12,103 nucleotides of DNA from Planctomycetaceae bacterium (GCA_020426065.1 JAGQQT010000067.1:1-12103); one strand, 5' to 3'; counted from the stretch's first letter, positions 1 to 8,666 are shown. The notes: generated from the sequence alone by a model not told the origin. Made by a program: numbers and translations.

Positions 1-49
1 TTGATGTCATTTTGATCTGTACCTGCCCTCAGCTTGAGCGAGTCTGGCA

Positions 50-1654
50 ATGGATTCCAAAACCATTCTTTTGCTACTCCTTGTCAGTACCAGCCCATTT
101 TTTGCAATTGCAGCTGCCACACTGGCTAAAGATCAACCGCGTTCCTCAACTGTTATCCATGAAGAGAAATATTTCAGGATTGGAAGCGACACGACTCGTA
201 TTACTGAACCCACCGTGAAAACAAATCAGGGACAGGATTTCATTCAGTACCCGGATGCACTGAATCAAAACGGACACGATATTCAACCCGAAGAGAATGC
301 AGCCATACCCTTAATCGATCTGGCCTACAGGACATACAAATCAGAATGGTCTGAGGAGAAGCTCAAGAAATGGTTTGAATTAAAGTTAAAAGCTGGTGAC
401 CCTTTTGTCCCTGTGAAAGAAACTCCCAGATATTATCAGCTTACAGAGATTGATAGCTATCGCTCCTCCACCGCACTTGAGCAGCTGCAGGCTGAAACCC
501 TTCTTGAGAGTTGTCATGAGATGCCCTGGGTAGAATCAGAGCATCCAGTTATTCGAAGTTACTGCGAGCAGAACAAACCAGTCTTAGACGAGTTTGTGCT
601 TGCCCTGAAACGTCCCCACTTTTTCCATCCTCTTGTCCACACGCCGAGTGGCAGGTTTATTACTCAGCTTAAATGGAATCTTTTTTATCGAGAACTCTTG
701 CGTCTGCTTTCCGTCGAAGGAATGAGACTGATTGCCAACGGGGAGTATGACAAGGCAGCAGAGTTATCAATTGCGGGAATGACACTGGTTCAACATGTCG
801 CTGCTGGAACTTCCAGCCTGGATCTTGCCACAGCCAAACATTTGCAAAAGGAAATGATTTGTCTGCATTGCCAGATCATAGCGGAAACAGAATCAATCGA
901 TTTCCTGGAGACCTATTGGGAAAAGTTTTGCAAAGCAGAGTTGCAAAGACATTTCCCCGATGTTGTTGATCGAGGAGAACGGTACAGCTACCTGGAGTAT
1001 CTGCAACTGAGAGCGGTAGGCATTTACGATCCTCAAATGGATGAACTATACCTGAATGGCAGCATTGAACACGCTGAGAAATTGTTTGAGCAGGGTCTCG
1101 ACACAAATTCTGCCATGATCACAATCAACGGGATTTTTGATGAGTTCCAGAAAGTAGTGCAATTCAAAAGTATTGATGAATATGAAACCCAGAAGCATCA
1201 GCTTCATGAAAAACACCTCGGTTTTAAAGCAGCAGCAGAACTCTACTTGAACATTTTGCTTTTATCTAATCCATCCCTGAAACCGTCCGCTGAACTGAAA
1301 CAGAAACGTGGAAAAGCAGCTGCGACATATCTGATCTGCAGAGAATTTCCAGTCTATTTCAATTATTGTGAACTCGAAATGGAAATAATTGAACGATATC
1401 GACTGCTGCTTGCTGCCACTGCAATCAGAAAGCACCAGCTCACCAATCGGGATCAATCTCAATCGCAAGAGGAACTGTCAAACTTCCTGCTCAACGAAAT
1501 CCCTGAGTCACCGTATGGCTATAAAAGTGAGGTCAGCGTACTGGCTAATGGCTTCGAAATTCGAAGTAGCAGACAACACACCCAGAAGGATCCAGACGAG
1601 AACGAAGCGAAGGAATTGAGTATTCAAATTGTGAAACATCGTCCACACAAGTGA
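50..1654 (+). CDS. Secreted protein of unknown function, 534 aa
   Basis: I do not recognise this protein. The N-terminus has a hydrophobic run (ILLLLLVSTSPFFAIAAA) followed by small residues and then a polar mature region, which fits a Sec signal peptide cleaved near residue 22-27. After that there is no membrane segment. The rest is charged and apparently mostly helical (for example residues around EEKLKKWFELKLKAG), with scattered cysteines and no recognisable catalytic motif or repeat. ATG at 50 is the first possible ATG, because an in-frame TGA lies at 35-37. No Shine-Dalgarno sequence is visible upstream. The gene is AT-richer than its neighbours (many AAA, GAA and ATT codons), so it could be lineage-specific or acquired. 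It converges on the LamG gene. The long uninterrupted frame and the signal peptide make it very likely to be real; its function is unknown. Confidence 0.85.
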   Translation: MDSKTILLLLLVSTSPFFAIAAATLAKDQPRSSTVIHEEKYFRIGSDTTRITEPTVKTNQGQDFIQYPDALNQNGHDIQPEENAAIPLIDLAYRTYKSEWSEEKLKKWFELKLKAGDPFVPVKETPRYYQLTEIDSYRSSTALEQLQAETLLESCHEMPWVESEHPVIRSYCEQNKPVLDEFVLALKRPHFFHPLVHTPSGRFITQLKWNLFYRELLRLLSVEGMRLIANGEYDKAAELSIAGMTLVQHVAAGTSSLDLATAKHLQKEMICLHCQIIAETESIDFLETYWEKFCKAELQRHFPDVVDRGERYSYLEYLQLRAVGIYDPQMDELYLNGSIEHAEKLFEQGLDTNSAMITINGIFDEFQKVVQFKSIDEYETQKHQLHEKHLGFKAAAELYLNILLLSNPSLKPSAELKQKRGKAAATYLICREFPVYFNYCELEMEIIERYRLLLAATAIRKHQLTNRDQSQSQEELSNFLLNEIPESPYGYKSEVSVLANGFEIRSSRQHTQKDPDENEAKELSIQIVKHRPHK

Positions 1655-1659
1655 TGCTT

Positions 1660-1690
1660 CGGGGGCTTCCGCTGTTGCGGAGCGCCCCCG
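1660..1690. terminator. GC-rich stem-loop in the convergent gap
   Basis: The arms CGGGGGC-T-TCCGC (1660-1672) and GCGGA-GCG-CCCCCG (1677-1690) pair around a TGTT loop, with a small internal mismatch. It begins six bases after the stop codon of the 534-residue secreted protein and lies between two convergent genes. No T-tract follows on either strand, so it may act as a transcript 3'-end stabiliser or a weak terminator. The pairing is seen directly; the function is inferred. Confidence 0.5.
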
Positions 1691-1701
1691 CCACCCGGCA
1701 A

Positions 1702-1728
1702 ACTGCATGCAAATGCAGTCCGAGTTTT
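1702..1728 (+). terminator. Seven-base-pair hairpin with GCAA loop and short T-tract
   Basis: ACTGCAT (1702-1708) and ATGCAGT (1713-1719) are perfect inverted arms around a GCAA loop, a GNRA-type tetraloop. TTTT follows at 1725-1728. Position and orientation suit an intrinsic terminator for the upstream plus-strand gene, acting in tandem with the GC-rich hairpin just before it. The T-tract is short and set off by five bases, so efficiency would be modest. Confidence 0.45.
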
Positions 1729-1729
1729 C

Positions 1730-2734
1730 CTATTTATTCAATGCTTCAACGTTGGCGGCCTTGTGGAGGCGTTCCATTTCCTCGTCTGCCAGGGCGCGAT
1801 TGAAGACAGCCAGACCGCCGAATTTTCCGATGGTGGCTTCTCCCAGCATTGATCCGACGGCGTAGCGGGCACCGACCGTGAAATCGGCTCCGCCGATTTT
1901 GGTTTTGGCGTGCTTGAGCGGATCATACCGGAAGATTCCCCGGCCGTGGTAGTAGGGGTTCATGCCACGATCCTTGCCATCGGGACCTTCCTCCGTGAAG
2001 TAAGGATCGGTCCTTTTGTGTTTCACCGGATCAAGGTCCATCACATCCAGAACCCCGTTGATGTAGGCCCGGATATATTGACCATCATAAGTGAACCCGA
2101 GTGTGCACCATTTTTCTGTGGGAACTTCATGAGCGGTCGCGGCATAGTCTGCACACCAGGGGAAGGCACTGCCATCTGCCCGGCGCGTCACTCCTCCTTC
2201 AGCAGAAATGTGAGGAACAAGCTTGTTGGGCCCACCGTAAGTGGGCATGTTCATGAGCAGGGAGTACTGCCGGGTTCCTGTGTCATCATTGGCCCCCTTC
2301 CCTTCGCTCCACATGCCGGCAATCGTGCGGCTCTGCTTGAGATTCACAATCCGAACAGCGGCAAACATGCTGACCTGAGCGTCTGGCCCGCCGATGTTCA
2401 AATCACCGGTTTCAGCATAGGGGATGGAGAAATACTGCTTGCCATTCAGATCGGCAGCGTAACCGGAAAACGGACCACCTTTTACGCGGGCAATCGGCCC
2501 GCCAACTTCCTTCAGTGGATGTTTCTGCTTGGTCCCCAATGAAACTCGCGGCTGACCGGCTTCCTCGGAAAAGGTCCAGAAGGCCACCAGATCTGCTGTG
2601 CTGGTCACTATCTTGGAATTTCCGGGAGGAGTCTCTGCCGCATCCGTTCTCGCCGAACCGACCAGCATCGCACTTCCGGCTGCCATCCCGGTCTGAAGTA
2701 ACTGTCGACGTGACCACTGATTCTCTGCTGGCAT
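1730..2734 (-). CDS. Tat-exported LamG/concanavalin A-like domain protein
   Basis: The N-terminus reads [16 protein letters not shown] followed by a weakly hydrophobic [11 protein letters not shown] stretch and an AxA-like site (TDAAE). This is a twin-arginine (Tat) signal, so the protein is probably folded in the cytoplasm and exported. The mature part (about 300 residues) has the pattern of a LamG/concanavalin A-like beta-sandwich: an [12 protein letters not shown] start, a central [22 protein letters not shown] segment, and a [22 protein letters not shown] end, where LamG repeats commonly finish with a statement of this kind. Such proteins often bind carbohydrate or act as surface proteins; no glycosidase active site is evident. 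I chose ATG at 2734 because it puts RR at residues 9-10 and has a GGAA upstream. ATG at 2755 and TTG at 2794 are in-frame alternatives. It is the last gene of the minus-strand run after the kinase and the small membrane protein. Confidence 0.85.
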   Translation of the reverse strand: MPAENQWSRRQLLQTGMAAGSAMLVGSARTDAAETPPGNSKIVTSTADLVAFWTFSEEAGQPRVSLGTKQKHPLKEVGGPIARVKGGPFSGYAADLNGKQYFSIPYAETGDLNIGGPDAQVSMFAAVRIVNLKQSRTIAGMWSEGKGANDDTGTRQYSLLMNMPTYGGPNKLVPHISAEGGVTRRADGSAFPWCADYAATAHEVPTEKWCTLGFTYDGQYIRAYINGVLDVMDLDPVKHKRTDPYFTEEGPDGKDRGMNPYYHGRGIFRYDPLKHAKTKIGGADFTVGARYAVGSMLGEATIGKFGGLAVFNRALADEEMERLHKAANVEALNK

Positions 2735-2807
2735 GTTCTTATTCCAGAATTCCATGAGGAAAGAAAAGGTTGATTTACTATGCAAGTATTTCAACTTGCG
2801 AACGGAC

Positions 2808-3341
2808 TCACCGAGACATTGTCAGGCAGAACAGGATACCACAGCCAATCGTCAGAAGCCCACTGCAAACCCAGAGGATTGAAGGCCAGGTTTGCCTGGG
2901 CCTGAGAAAAGTAAAAACAAACCCGAGCGGAAGGATAATGGCAATGAGGATCTTTTCGAAGAAGACATAGGGCGCGGACCGGGAATAGAAGAACTCTCCA
3001 AATCGCCTGCGGGGGATTGCCAGAAAAGCCAGCGCATTCAGTCCCGTCTCCGTCGGGGAATCCTGTTCAAACCCAAATTTCCCCACTGCCGTGATCGTGC
3101 CAATGATGAGCAGCGTCAGGCCCACGCACATTACACTGACACCGAGCATGGCCGGACGATCGATCGGATCAAACTGTGTCATGAGAAAAACAAGAAACAG
3201 CAGCATGGCCGCCACGAGAATTAACGCATACCACTTCCACGAAACGGGAGTATCCGGTTTTTCCTGTCGACTTTGTGAGGAACCGCTCCTGCGCGGGGAG
3301 TTCCGTTTTCTCTTTCTGTTTTTACTCTTTTGACGAGCCAC
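2808..3341 (-). CDS. Small four-helix membrane protein, 177 aa
   Basis: This is a hypothetical membrane protein. Residues 1-33 are extremely basic and polar ([20 protein letters not shown]...), which by the positive-inside rule places the N-terminus in the cytoplasm. Four hydrophobic segments follow: roughly residues 36-55 ([18 protein letters not shown]), 64-86 ([19 protein letters not shown]), 125-147 ([19 protein letters not shown]) and 153-174 ([19 protein letters not shown]). No enzymatic motif is visible. The start is GTG, with an AGAGGAAG tract about ten bases upstream. It lies 69 bases downstream of the kinase stop and 73 bases upstream of the LamG start, all on the same strand, so cotranscription is plausible. 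A role connected to the kinase is only inference from position. Confidence 0.8.
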   Translation of the reverse strand: MARQKSKNRKRKRNSPRRSGSSQSRQEKPDTPVSWKWYALILVAAMLLFLVFLMTQFDPIDRPAMLGVSVMCVGLTLLIIGTITAVGKFGFEQDSPTETGLNALAFLAIPRRRFGEFFYSRSAPYVFFEKILIAIILPLGFVFTFLRPRQTWPSILWVCSGLLTIGCGILFCLTMSR

Positions 3342-3410
3342 AAAAACAAAACTTCCTCTGGTTGTAGAACCAACTCAATACCGACCAGACACCTGACTCC
3401 ATCAAGTGGC

Positions 3411-5042
3411 CTATCCTGCATCCGGAGCGAGGAGTGTTCTCAGGAGATGAATCCGATCCTGCATCTGGCTCATCACTTTCTGATTGTCCAGCCGGGTGGC
3501 ATCCTCCTGGAGCTGAAGACAGTCGCTAAGCATAAACTGCAGATATTTCAGTTGCTGCGGATTCAGATGAACCAGTCCCGGCTCCTCAAGATCAGCCACA
3601 ATACTGCGGCCGGTCACTTCCTGGTAGAACCGGTCGATGGTAGCGCGACGCTCGGACATCGATTCATCGAGCCAGGTCACAATCTGAGACGCAGAGTAAT
3701 CATCCGGGAAAAACCGATGGTAGTTGACCAGCAGCAGGCTTTCCACGACCAGTGAGATCAGCAGGACGGCAATGGTCCACCACAGAAACTGATTCTTCCC
3801 GACCTGCCTTTCAATGGGTGTGCTGGTCGCAATTTCCTGCCCTTGCGCAAAGGCGCGGAGATCGTCCATCATCGCCTGAGCCGACTGATAACGCAGCGAA
3901 GGCTTCTTGGCAGTGGCCTTGAGCAGAATTGATTCCAGGTCGACTGGAATCATGGGATTCACTGAACGGGGACGGATGACTTCCCCATCAAGAATGCAAC
4001 GCATCAGTTCCGAACGATTAGACTGGGGAAAGGCTGGCCGATTGGTGCACAGCTCCATCAGGGTCAACCCGAGTGCATAGATATCACTGCGGGCATCCAC
4101 CTGGCCATGAAACCGTTCCGGTGACAGATACCGCATCGTGCCAACCACATCCTGATCGCCCGTCAGGGAAAGTTCTTTGTCCGATTTGGCCAGCCCGAAA
4201 TCCGAAAGCCATACGACCCCTTCACGATCGATCAGCAGGTTCCCGGGCTTAATATCCCGATGCAGCACGCCATGGTTGTGGGCATGATCCAGACCTCGGG
4301 CCGCCTGAATTCCAATGCGGGCAATCTGGCGCCATGAATCCGGACGCAAAACCCAGCGGGGATCTTTTTGCTGGTTGGCGTCCTCTGTGTTTCTTACATG
4401 GTCAACTTCAAAGGCAAGGCTGTCCTCATCGAGCGTTTCCTGCTCATCACCAAGAGGGACTCCCTGCTCGAGAAACTGGCGATAAACTTCGTGCGATGAT
4501 AACGGAGTCGAATCCTGCGCTCTCCGCAGGATGACCCAGTCCAGACCAACCCCCTCCACCAGCCGCATCGCAAAATAGCAGCGTCCATCGGATTCACCAA
4601 AATCGATGATTGGCACGATATTTCGATACGACAGCCGAGCCACGGTGCGGGCTTCCTGGGAGAACCGTTCCCTGCGCTCCTGCTGGCGTCCGAACTCTCG
4701 GGGCAGCACCTTCAACGCGACCCGACGCTGCATCGATTCCTGCAGGGCTTCGTAAACAATTCCCATCCCCCCCGCTCCAATTTCCCGGAGCAGACGGTAG
4801 TCCCCCAATTGCAGACCACTGTTGATGGAGATTTCGTCAATAGCGTGGGCGCTGCTGGGAGGTTGCTCACGATACTTTTCGAGAGCGGCCAGGGTCGGAA
4901 AGAGTTCCAGGATTTCATCCCGCTGATCAGGATGCTCATCGGCAAACTGTTCGATATTGATCTGTTCTCCCGAGCGGGAGCGATCAACAAATTCACTGAA
5001 CAGCAGTTCGAGTGGATCGCGATCAATATCGGAACGAGACAT
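3411..5042 (-). CDS. Membrane-anchored Hanks-type Ser/Thr protein kinase, 543 aa
   Basis: It phosphorylates serine or threonine on proteins, probably in signalling from the envelope. Residues 1-60 form the helical segment common at the start of planctomycete kinases. The kinase domain runs from about 82 to 400: glycine loop GAGGMG (89-94), catalytic lysine in VALK (K111), alpha-C glutamate E130, HRDIKPGN (261-268, catalytic D263), DFG (281-283) and SPE in place of APE (307-309). All key catalytic residues are present, so it should be active. An acidic insert (about 172-236) separates the alpha-D region from the helix preceding HRD and is longer than usual. A single transmembrane helix (about 419-439) is followed by roughly 100 extracytoplasmic residues with no WD40, TPR or PASTA repeats, unlike many relatives. 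ATG at 5042 has no clear ribosome binding site. It is divergent from the HHH gene and heads the run kinase, membrane protein, LamG protein. Confidence 0.95.
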   Translation of the reverse strand: MSRSDIDRDPLELLFSEFVDRSRSGEQINIEQFADEHPDQRDEILELFPTLAALEKYREQPPSSAHAIDEISINSGLQLGDYRLLREIGAGGMGIVYEALQESMQRRVALKVLPREFGRQQERRERFSQEARTVARLSYRNIVPIIDFGESDGRCYFAMRLVEGVGLDWVILRRAQDSTPLSSHEVYRQFLEQGVPLGDEQETLDEDSLAFEVDHVRNTEDANQQKDPRWVLRPDSWRQIARIGIQAARGLDHAHNHGVLHRDIKPGNLLIDREGVVWLSDFGLAKSDKELSLTGDQDVVGTMRYLSPERFHGQVDARSDIYALGLTLMELCTNRPAFPQSNRSELMRCILDGEVIRPRSVNPMIPVDLESILLKATAKKPSLRYQSAQAMMDDLRAFAQGQEIATSTPIERQVGKNQFLWWTIAVLLISLVVESLLLVNYHRFFPDDYSASQIVTWLDESMSERRATIDRFYQEVTGRSIVADLEEPGLVHLNPQQLKYLQFMLSDCLQLQEDATRLDNQKVMSQMQDRIHLLRTLLAPDAG

Positions 5043-5124
5043 GCCAAATTACCGGTGGCCCACGGTGAAAAGAATTGCACCGCTTGATTCTGGAAAACTG
5101 CACCAGTAACTTCAATCGGTTTTC

Positions 5125-5634
5125 ATGTCTTCCCGCTACATTTTTGCATCTGATCGGGAAAAAGATCTGCTCATGTCCAACTCTGGCCCGAATCCTGAAT
5201 CAGCTCCTGCGCCAAACCCTGCTCCTCAGGAGTCGAGCAATCAAACGACCGGCAAAGCAGACCAGGCAGAACTGTTTACCGTTTCTGATCGCCGGGTGCT
5301 GGCCATAATCTGCCTGATTCTCCTTTCCTGGGCCGGTCTGCGAATCCTGGTCCTCTCAAACTGGAAACGGGAGGAGATTGTCATCCATCGGCAGGCTCCC
5401 ATCACTTCCGCTTATGTTGTGGATGTGAATCGGGCAACCTGGATTGAACTTTCCCTGCTGGACGGGATTGGAGAAGTGCTGGGCAAACGAATTGTGACAT
5501 TCCGGGAAGAACAGGGTCCCTTTCAATCGATTGAGGAATTGCGGAAGATTGAAGGAATCGGTCCCAAAACGTTTGAGAAGATCCGCCCCCAGATTCAACT
5601 GACGGTTCCCGACTCCGCAGATCCTCCGAAATAG
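5125..5634 (+). CDS. ComEA-like membrane-anchored helix-hairpin-helix protein
   Basis: This is a likely DNA-binding protein of the ComEA type, which in competent bacteria binds incoming double-stranded DNA outside the inner membrane. Residues 17-50 are a Pro/Ser/Gln-rich polar tail. Residues 58-78 form one transmembrane helix (VLAIICLILLSWAGLRILVL). Residues 98-156 are a tandem HHH domain, with VDVNRATWIELSLLDGIGEVLGKRIVTFRE then FQSIEELRKIEGIGPKTFEKI; the two GIG turns are the DNA-backbone contacts. The length (169) and layout match the family. Start: ATG 5125 opens the frame, but ATG 5173 (MSNSGPNPE) is an equally good alternative because neither has a strong ribosome binding site. No other competence gene is visible here, so transport is not proven; general DNA binding or structural roles are possible. 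It shares an 82-base divergent promoter region with the kinase. Confidence 0.88.
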   Translation: MSSRYIFASDREKDLLMSNSGPNPESAPAPNPAPQESSNQTTGKADQAELFTVSDRRVLAIICLILLSWAGLRILVLSNWKREEIVIHRQAPITSAYVVDVNRATWIELSLLDGIGEVLGKRIVTFREEQGPFQSIEELRKIEGIGPKTFEKIRPQIQLTVPDSADPPK

Positions 5635-6048
5635 ACGCCTTCGGCCAGTCTGAGACGAACCCCCGGCCCCCTTTACTGTCGGTCCGGTTCGAGGATACGT
5701 GATTCCCGGGCTGATCGTAACAAATACTCAGGACTTGGTTGTCCATTTTCGGCATTCGGGGCGTTGACCAGGGAATCTCATTCCGGCTCCCCGGATAGAC
5801 CGGACACAACCTGATGCGAGGAAAAGGATTGCGATCATACTGTTCGTACGGATCAACGGGGAAGAATCCGCTCCGGAGTGACGACTTTTCAGAATAGTAG
5901 CTCGATACCCGCTGAATTTCCGGATACAATCCGGCACAGCGTCTTCGCAGCAGGGAGATTGTACGGACTTTGGACTCTCTCAATCTGCGATCAGCCATCC
6001 AAACAAAGCGGTGAACATTTCATAGATAACGAACGAAGGCGGAAATCC
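5635..6048 (+). other. Leader region of ilvB, no confident gene
   Basis: This is 414 bases between the HHH gene and the ilvB start. The plus frame of ilvB is open back to GTG 5878, but the family-conserved sequence begins only after 6049. I saw no leader peptide with branched-chain residue runs and no clear attenuator. One small hairpin stands out: CCGGAT (5920-5925) and ATCCGG (5929-5934) around ACA, flanked by GCTG/CAGC. The minus strand is open from 5998 down through the HHH gene to 5402, but this frame has no ribosome binding site and no recognisable domain. The ilvB promoter probably lies here, but I could not assign -35/-10 boxes with confidence. Confidence 0.4.
6035..6039 (+). promoter_or_regulatory. 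Ribosome binding site deciding the ilvB GTG start
   Basis: GAAGG lies nine bases before GTG 6049. It is one of few recognisable Shine-Dalgarno sequences in the window and supports that start over the upstream GTG at 5878, which would add 57 residues that do not resemble the family N-terminus. Confidence 0.6.
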
Positions 6049-7833
6049 GTGTCGACAACAGAGAAACCGGCGACTCGACAGGCCCAGTATAACGGGGCCG
6101 AAATCATGATTCAGGCTCTGATTCATCATCAGGCCAAGTACATTTTTGCTTACCCGGGCGGGGCCAGCATGCCCCTGCATCAGGCGCTGCGAAAGTACCG
6201 TGAATCCATCCGCACCATCCTGCCACGTCATGAACAGGGTGGAGCATTTGCCGCTCAGGGGATCTCCCGCACAACCAATGAGGTTGGCTTGTGCATGGCC
6301 ACCAGTGGTCCGGGTGCCACCAACCTGGTGACCTCCATTGCCGATGCCAAACTGGATAGCGTTCCGCTGATTGCGATTACTGGTCAGGTTCCCCAGAGCG
6401 TCATCGGCAGCGATGCCTTCCAGGAAACTCCGATTGTGGAAGTCTGCCGGGCAATCACCAAGCATCATTACATGCTGACCGATATCCGCGATGTGGCCCG
6501 CGTGGTGAAAGAAGCTTTTCACGTGGCCACCACAGGTCGCCCCGGTCCCGTCCTGATCGATTTCCCGAAAGATGTTCAGCTCGCTTCCCTGCCGGCTGAT
6601 GAAGTCGATTTCGATCCCCCGATGAATCTCCCCGGTTATCGCCCATTGATTCCCGATGTTGCTCCGGAACAGATCAAACAGATCGTGGCAGCCATCCGTC
6701 GGGCCAAAAAACCAATCCTGTATGTGGGTGGGGGCTGTATCCTGTCCGGTGCCTCTGACGCACTGCGGGAATTTGTCGAGAAGACTAAAATCCCGGTTGC
6801 CATGACCTTGATGGGACTGGGCACATTCCCCGGCACGCACGAGTTGTCTCTGCACATGCTGGGGATGCACGGAACCGTGTATTCCAATCTGGCAATCGAT
6901 CAGGCCGATCTGCTGCTGGCGTTTGGCGTCCGTTTTGACGACCGCGTGACCGGCAAACTGGACGAGTTCGCCAAGCATGGAAAAATTGTCCACGTTGATA
7001 TCGATCCTTCTGAAATCCACAAAAACAAGGAAGCACACATTCCTGTCGTGGGGGATGTCCGCCTGGTGATCGAACAGTTAAATCAGACACTCACGGTGGA
7101 TGATGTGCCTGATCTCACCGAATGGCATAACCAGGTGAAGGAGTGGAAAGAAAAATTCCCGCTCCATTACGCCAAGTACGAAACGGAAATTCCACAGCAG
7201 CATGCCATCCACACCCTGTATGAACTGTCTCACGACCGGGACCCGTTTATCGCTGTTGGTGTCGGCCAGCATCAGATGTGGGCGGCCCAGTACTTCAAAT
7301 TCGATAAACCGAAACGCTGGTTGAGTTCTTCAGGCTTGGGAACGATGGGTTTTGGATTGCCTGCCGCCATGGGAGTACAGACCGCTCATCCGGATGCCCT
7401 CGTGATTGACATTGAAGGGGATGGCTCATTCCAGATGAACATCCAGGAACTCGCCACACTGGTTTGCGAGGACCTGCCGGTCAAGATCATGCTGCTCAAC
7501 AACCAGCACCTGGGAATGGTGGTGCAATGGGAAGACCGCTTCATGGAAGGACGTCGAGCCCATACCTACCTGGGACCGGTTCACAAGCCGGAAGCCCTGG
7601 GCGATGGCACGGGAATCGTCGGTGATGACATCTATCCCAACTTTGTGAAAATCGCGGAAGGTTACGGCATTGCCGGGAAACAGGTACGGGATCAGAAAGA
7701 TCTGGCCCAGGCGATCCAGACGATGATCGACCACAAAGGCCCTTACCTGCTGGAAGTCATCTGCCCTTATCAGGAGCATGTGCTGCCAATGATTCCAAGC
7801 GGAAAAACCGTGCGGGATATCATCATCGAATAA
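6049..7833 (+). CDS. ilvB: Acetolactate (acetohydroxyacid) synthase, large catalytic subunit
   Basis: It catalyses the first common step of valine, leucine and isoleucine synthesis: thiamine diphosphate-dependent condensation of pyruvate with pyruvate or 2-ketobutyrate, in the cytoplasm with FAD and Mg. With the GTG start it has 594 residues, normal for the family. N-terminal TPP domain: [13 protein letters not shown], the catalytic glutamate in [10 protein letters not shown] (E62) and TSGPGATN. Middle domain: [17 protein letters not shown] through [12 protein letters not shown], the cofactor-binding region. C-terminal domain: [13 protein letters not shown] and the TPP motif GDGSFQMN...NN (457-485), then LGMVVQW (W494), as in anabolic acetohydroxyacid synthases rather than catabolic AlsS. 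A segment around [28 protein letters not shown] is longer than the enterobacterial enzymes. No ilvN/ilvH, ilvC or leuA is next to it; a strong terminator follows, so it is likely monocistronic and the regulatory subunit would be elsewhere. Confidence 0.97.
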   Translation: MSTTEKPATRQAQYNGAEIMIQALIHHQAKYIFAYPGGASMPLHQALRKYRESIRTILPRHEQGGAFAAQGISRTTNEVGLCMATSGPGATNLVTSIADAKLDSVPLIAITGQVPQSVIGSDAFQETPIVEVCRAITKHHYMLTDIRDVARVVKEAFHVATTGRPGPVLIDFPKDVQLASLPADEVDFDPPMNLPGYRPLIPDVAPEQIKQIVAAIRRAKKPILYVGGGCILSGASDALREFVEKTKIPVAMTLMGLGTFPGTHELSLHMLGMHGTVYSNLAIDQADLLLAFGVRFDDRVTGKLDEFAKHGKIVHVDIDPSEIHKNKEAHIPVVGDVRLVIEQLNQTLTVDDVPDLTEWHNQVKEWKEKFPLHYAKYETEIPQQHAIHTLYELSHDRDPFIAVGVGQHQMWAAQYFKFDKPKRWLSSSGLGTMGFGLPAAMGVQTAHPDALVIDIEGDGSFQMNIQELATLVCEDLPVKIMLLNNQHLGMVVQWEDRFMEGRRAHTYLGPVHKPEALGDGTGIVGDDIYPNFVKIAEGYGIAGKQVRDQKDLAQAIQTMIDHKGPYLLEVICPYQEHVLPMIPSGKTVRDIIIE

Positions 7834-7868
7834 CGGAACCCTGAGTGATCAGAATCCATTCAACAACA

Positions 7869-7904
7869 AAGGCCCGCACGAAAAAATCGTGCGGGCCTTC
7901 TTGT
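7869..7904 (+). terminator. Strong intrinsic terminator after ilvB
   Basis: AAGGCCCGCACGA (7869-7881) and TCGTGCGGGCCTT (7887-7899) form a perfect 13-base-pair stem with an AAAAA loop, followed by CTTCTT. It starts 36 bases after the ilvB stop. Because the arms carry A's and T's at the base, it could also work for transcripts arriving on the minus strand. Confidence 0.9.
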
Positions 7905-7908
7905 GCGC

Positions 7909-7936
7909 ATTCCGACAGGTTTGCCAGGTCGGAATA
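7909..7936. repeat. Second inverted repeat just after the ilvB terminator
   Basis: ATTCCGAC (7909-7916) and GTCGGAAT (7929-7936) are perfect eight-base arms around a 12-base spacer. No T-tract follows on either strand. It may be a 3' stem-loop for minus-strand transcripts or a protein-binding site. Function unknown. Confidence 0.35.
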
Positions 7937-8610
7937 CCGCGGTTGGTTTCAGATCGTGTTTAGTTTTCTCGTAGCGGGCAGAATCCTTTAATGGACGGAG
8001 TATTCACACCGCCAGCCGCTGCGACAAAACCAGTCATGGTCTAGCCGAGATATATTTCCGTGTAGAGGCCGATAGGGGCACTGGTCAGAAATCGGGGAGA
8101 CTTGATTTCCTGGTGTTCAGGATCCCTTCTCATGGAGCCCGTTTCAAAGGTGGGCAGGGGGACATAACGAATCTGCTGCGTCAGACCCGCATCCAGTTCG
8201 GTCATGCAACCGATGCCAAATTGATCATGAACAGTATGGGTTTCATTCGGTGCGAAATCTTTCAAAGCGATTTCCTCCAACACAACCGGATGCCAGCTCA
8301 GATACCGGGGACGCATTCGAATGCGATACCGTGCATTCCAGCGTTCTACCTCGGATCTGCAGGTTTGCCTGGACTCCGTCAACATTTAATACACCGATCC
8401 AATGGTCCTCAGATTTCCTATCACCTCAATACTGGCATCGGCAGCTGACCAGCCTGGCAGTGTGTTGGATCGGAAAAGTTGATGCAGGTTTCTCAGTTTG
8501 CCCAGGACGCAGCCTTACCGTGGGCAGGACAGTTTTGACTGCGATAACACGGCTGGTTGACAGAACCGGAATGAGCGTTAAATCCGGAAGCAAAACACCG
8601 GAGCTAAAAT
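7937..8610. other. Long gap without a confident gene
   Basis: Apart from the doubtful minus-strand ORF at 8041-8385, I see nothing assignable here. Plus-strand frames at 8113-8448 and 8250-8693 are open, but the second runs through the large stem-loop at 8611-8666; neither has a ribosome binding site or a known motif. No tRNA, repeat array or transposase remnant is visible. Confidence 0.4.
8041..8385 (-). pseudogene. Uncertain 114-codon ORF, possibly a decayed gene
   Basis: The minus strand is open for 114 codons from ATG 8385 and its codon choice looks partly coding (for example GTC CCC CTG CCC ACC around 8135-8160). However, an in-frame TAA sits directly before the ATG, there is no ribosome binding site, and I recognise no domain. 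A second minus frame is also open and plausible across about 8240-8420 (LNVDGVQANLQIRGRTLE...), then ends at a TGA. Two overlapping half-plausible frames on one strand suggest a frameshifted remnant, but neither part matches a family I know. It could also be plain noncoding DNA. Confidence 0.25.
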
Positions 8611-8666
8611 ACTTTCAGCCGAGACACTCATCCCCAGACTGGGGCATCTGTATCTCGGCTGAAAGT
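8611..8666 (-). terminator. Large stem-loop, probable terminator of the tolC transcript
   Basis: ACTTTCAGCCGAGA (8611-8624) and TCTCGGCTGAAAGT (8653-8666) are perfect 14-base arms. The 28-base apex contains a further CCCCA-GAC-TGGGG hairpin (8632-8644), giving a two-tier structure. On the minus strand it follows the tolC stop by 44 bases and is followed by ATTTTAG; on the plus strand it is followed by TTTTG, so it may work in both directions. Confidence 0.75.

Noticed and set aside
1910..2542. 210-codon plus-strand frame opposite the LamG gene
   Set aside because: The minus strand has a Tat signal and a coherent LamG-type protein. The plus frame has no start signal or motif.
5878..6048. Upstream extension of ilvB to GTG 5878
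   Set aside because: The added 57 residues do not resemble the family N-terminus, whereas GTG 6049 has a GAAGG ribosome binding site and gives a normal-length enzyme.
5980..7038. 352-codon open frame on the minus strand inside ilvB
   Set aside because: It lies opposite a fully conserved acetolactate synthase gene; long antisense frames are expected there from codon bias, and its translation shows no domain.
7909..7936. Inverted repeat as a possible insertion-sequence end
   Set aside because: There is no transposase, no second matching end and no target duplication; it is better treated as a local stem-loop.
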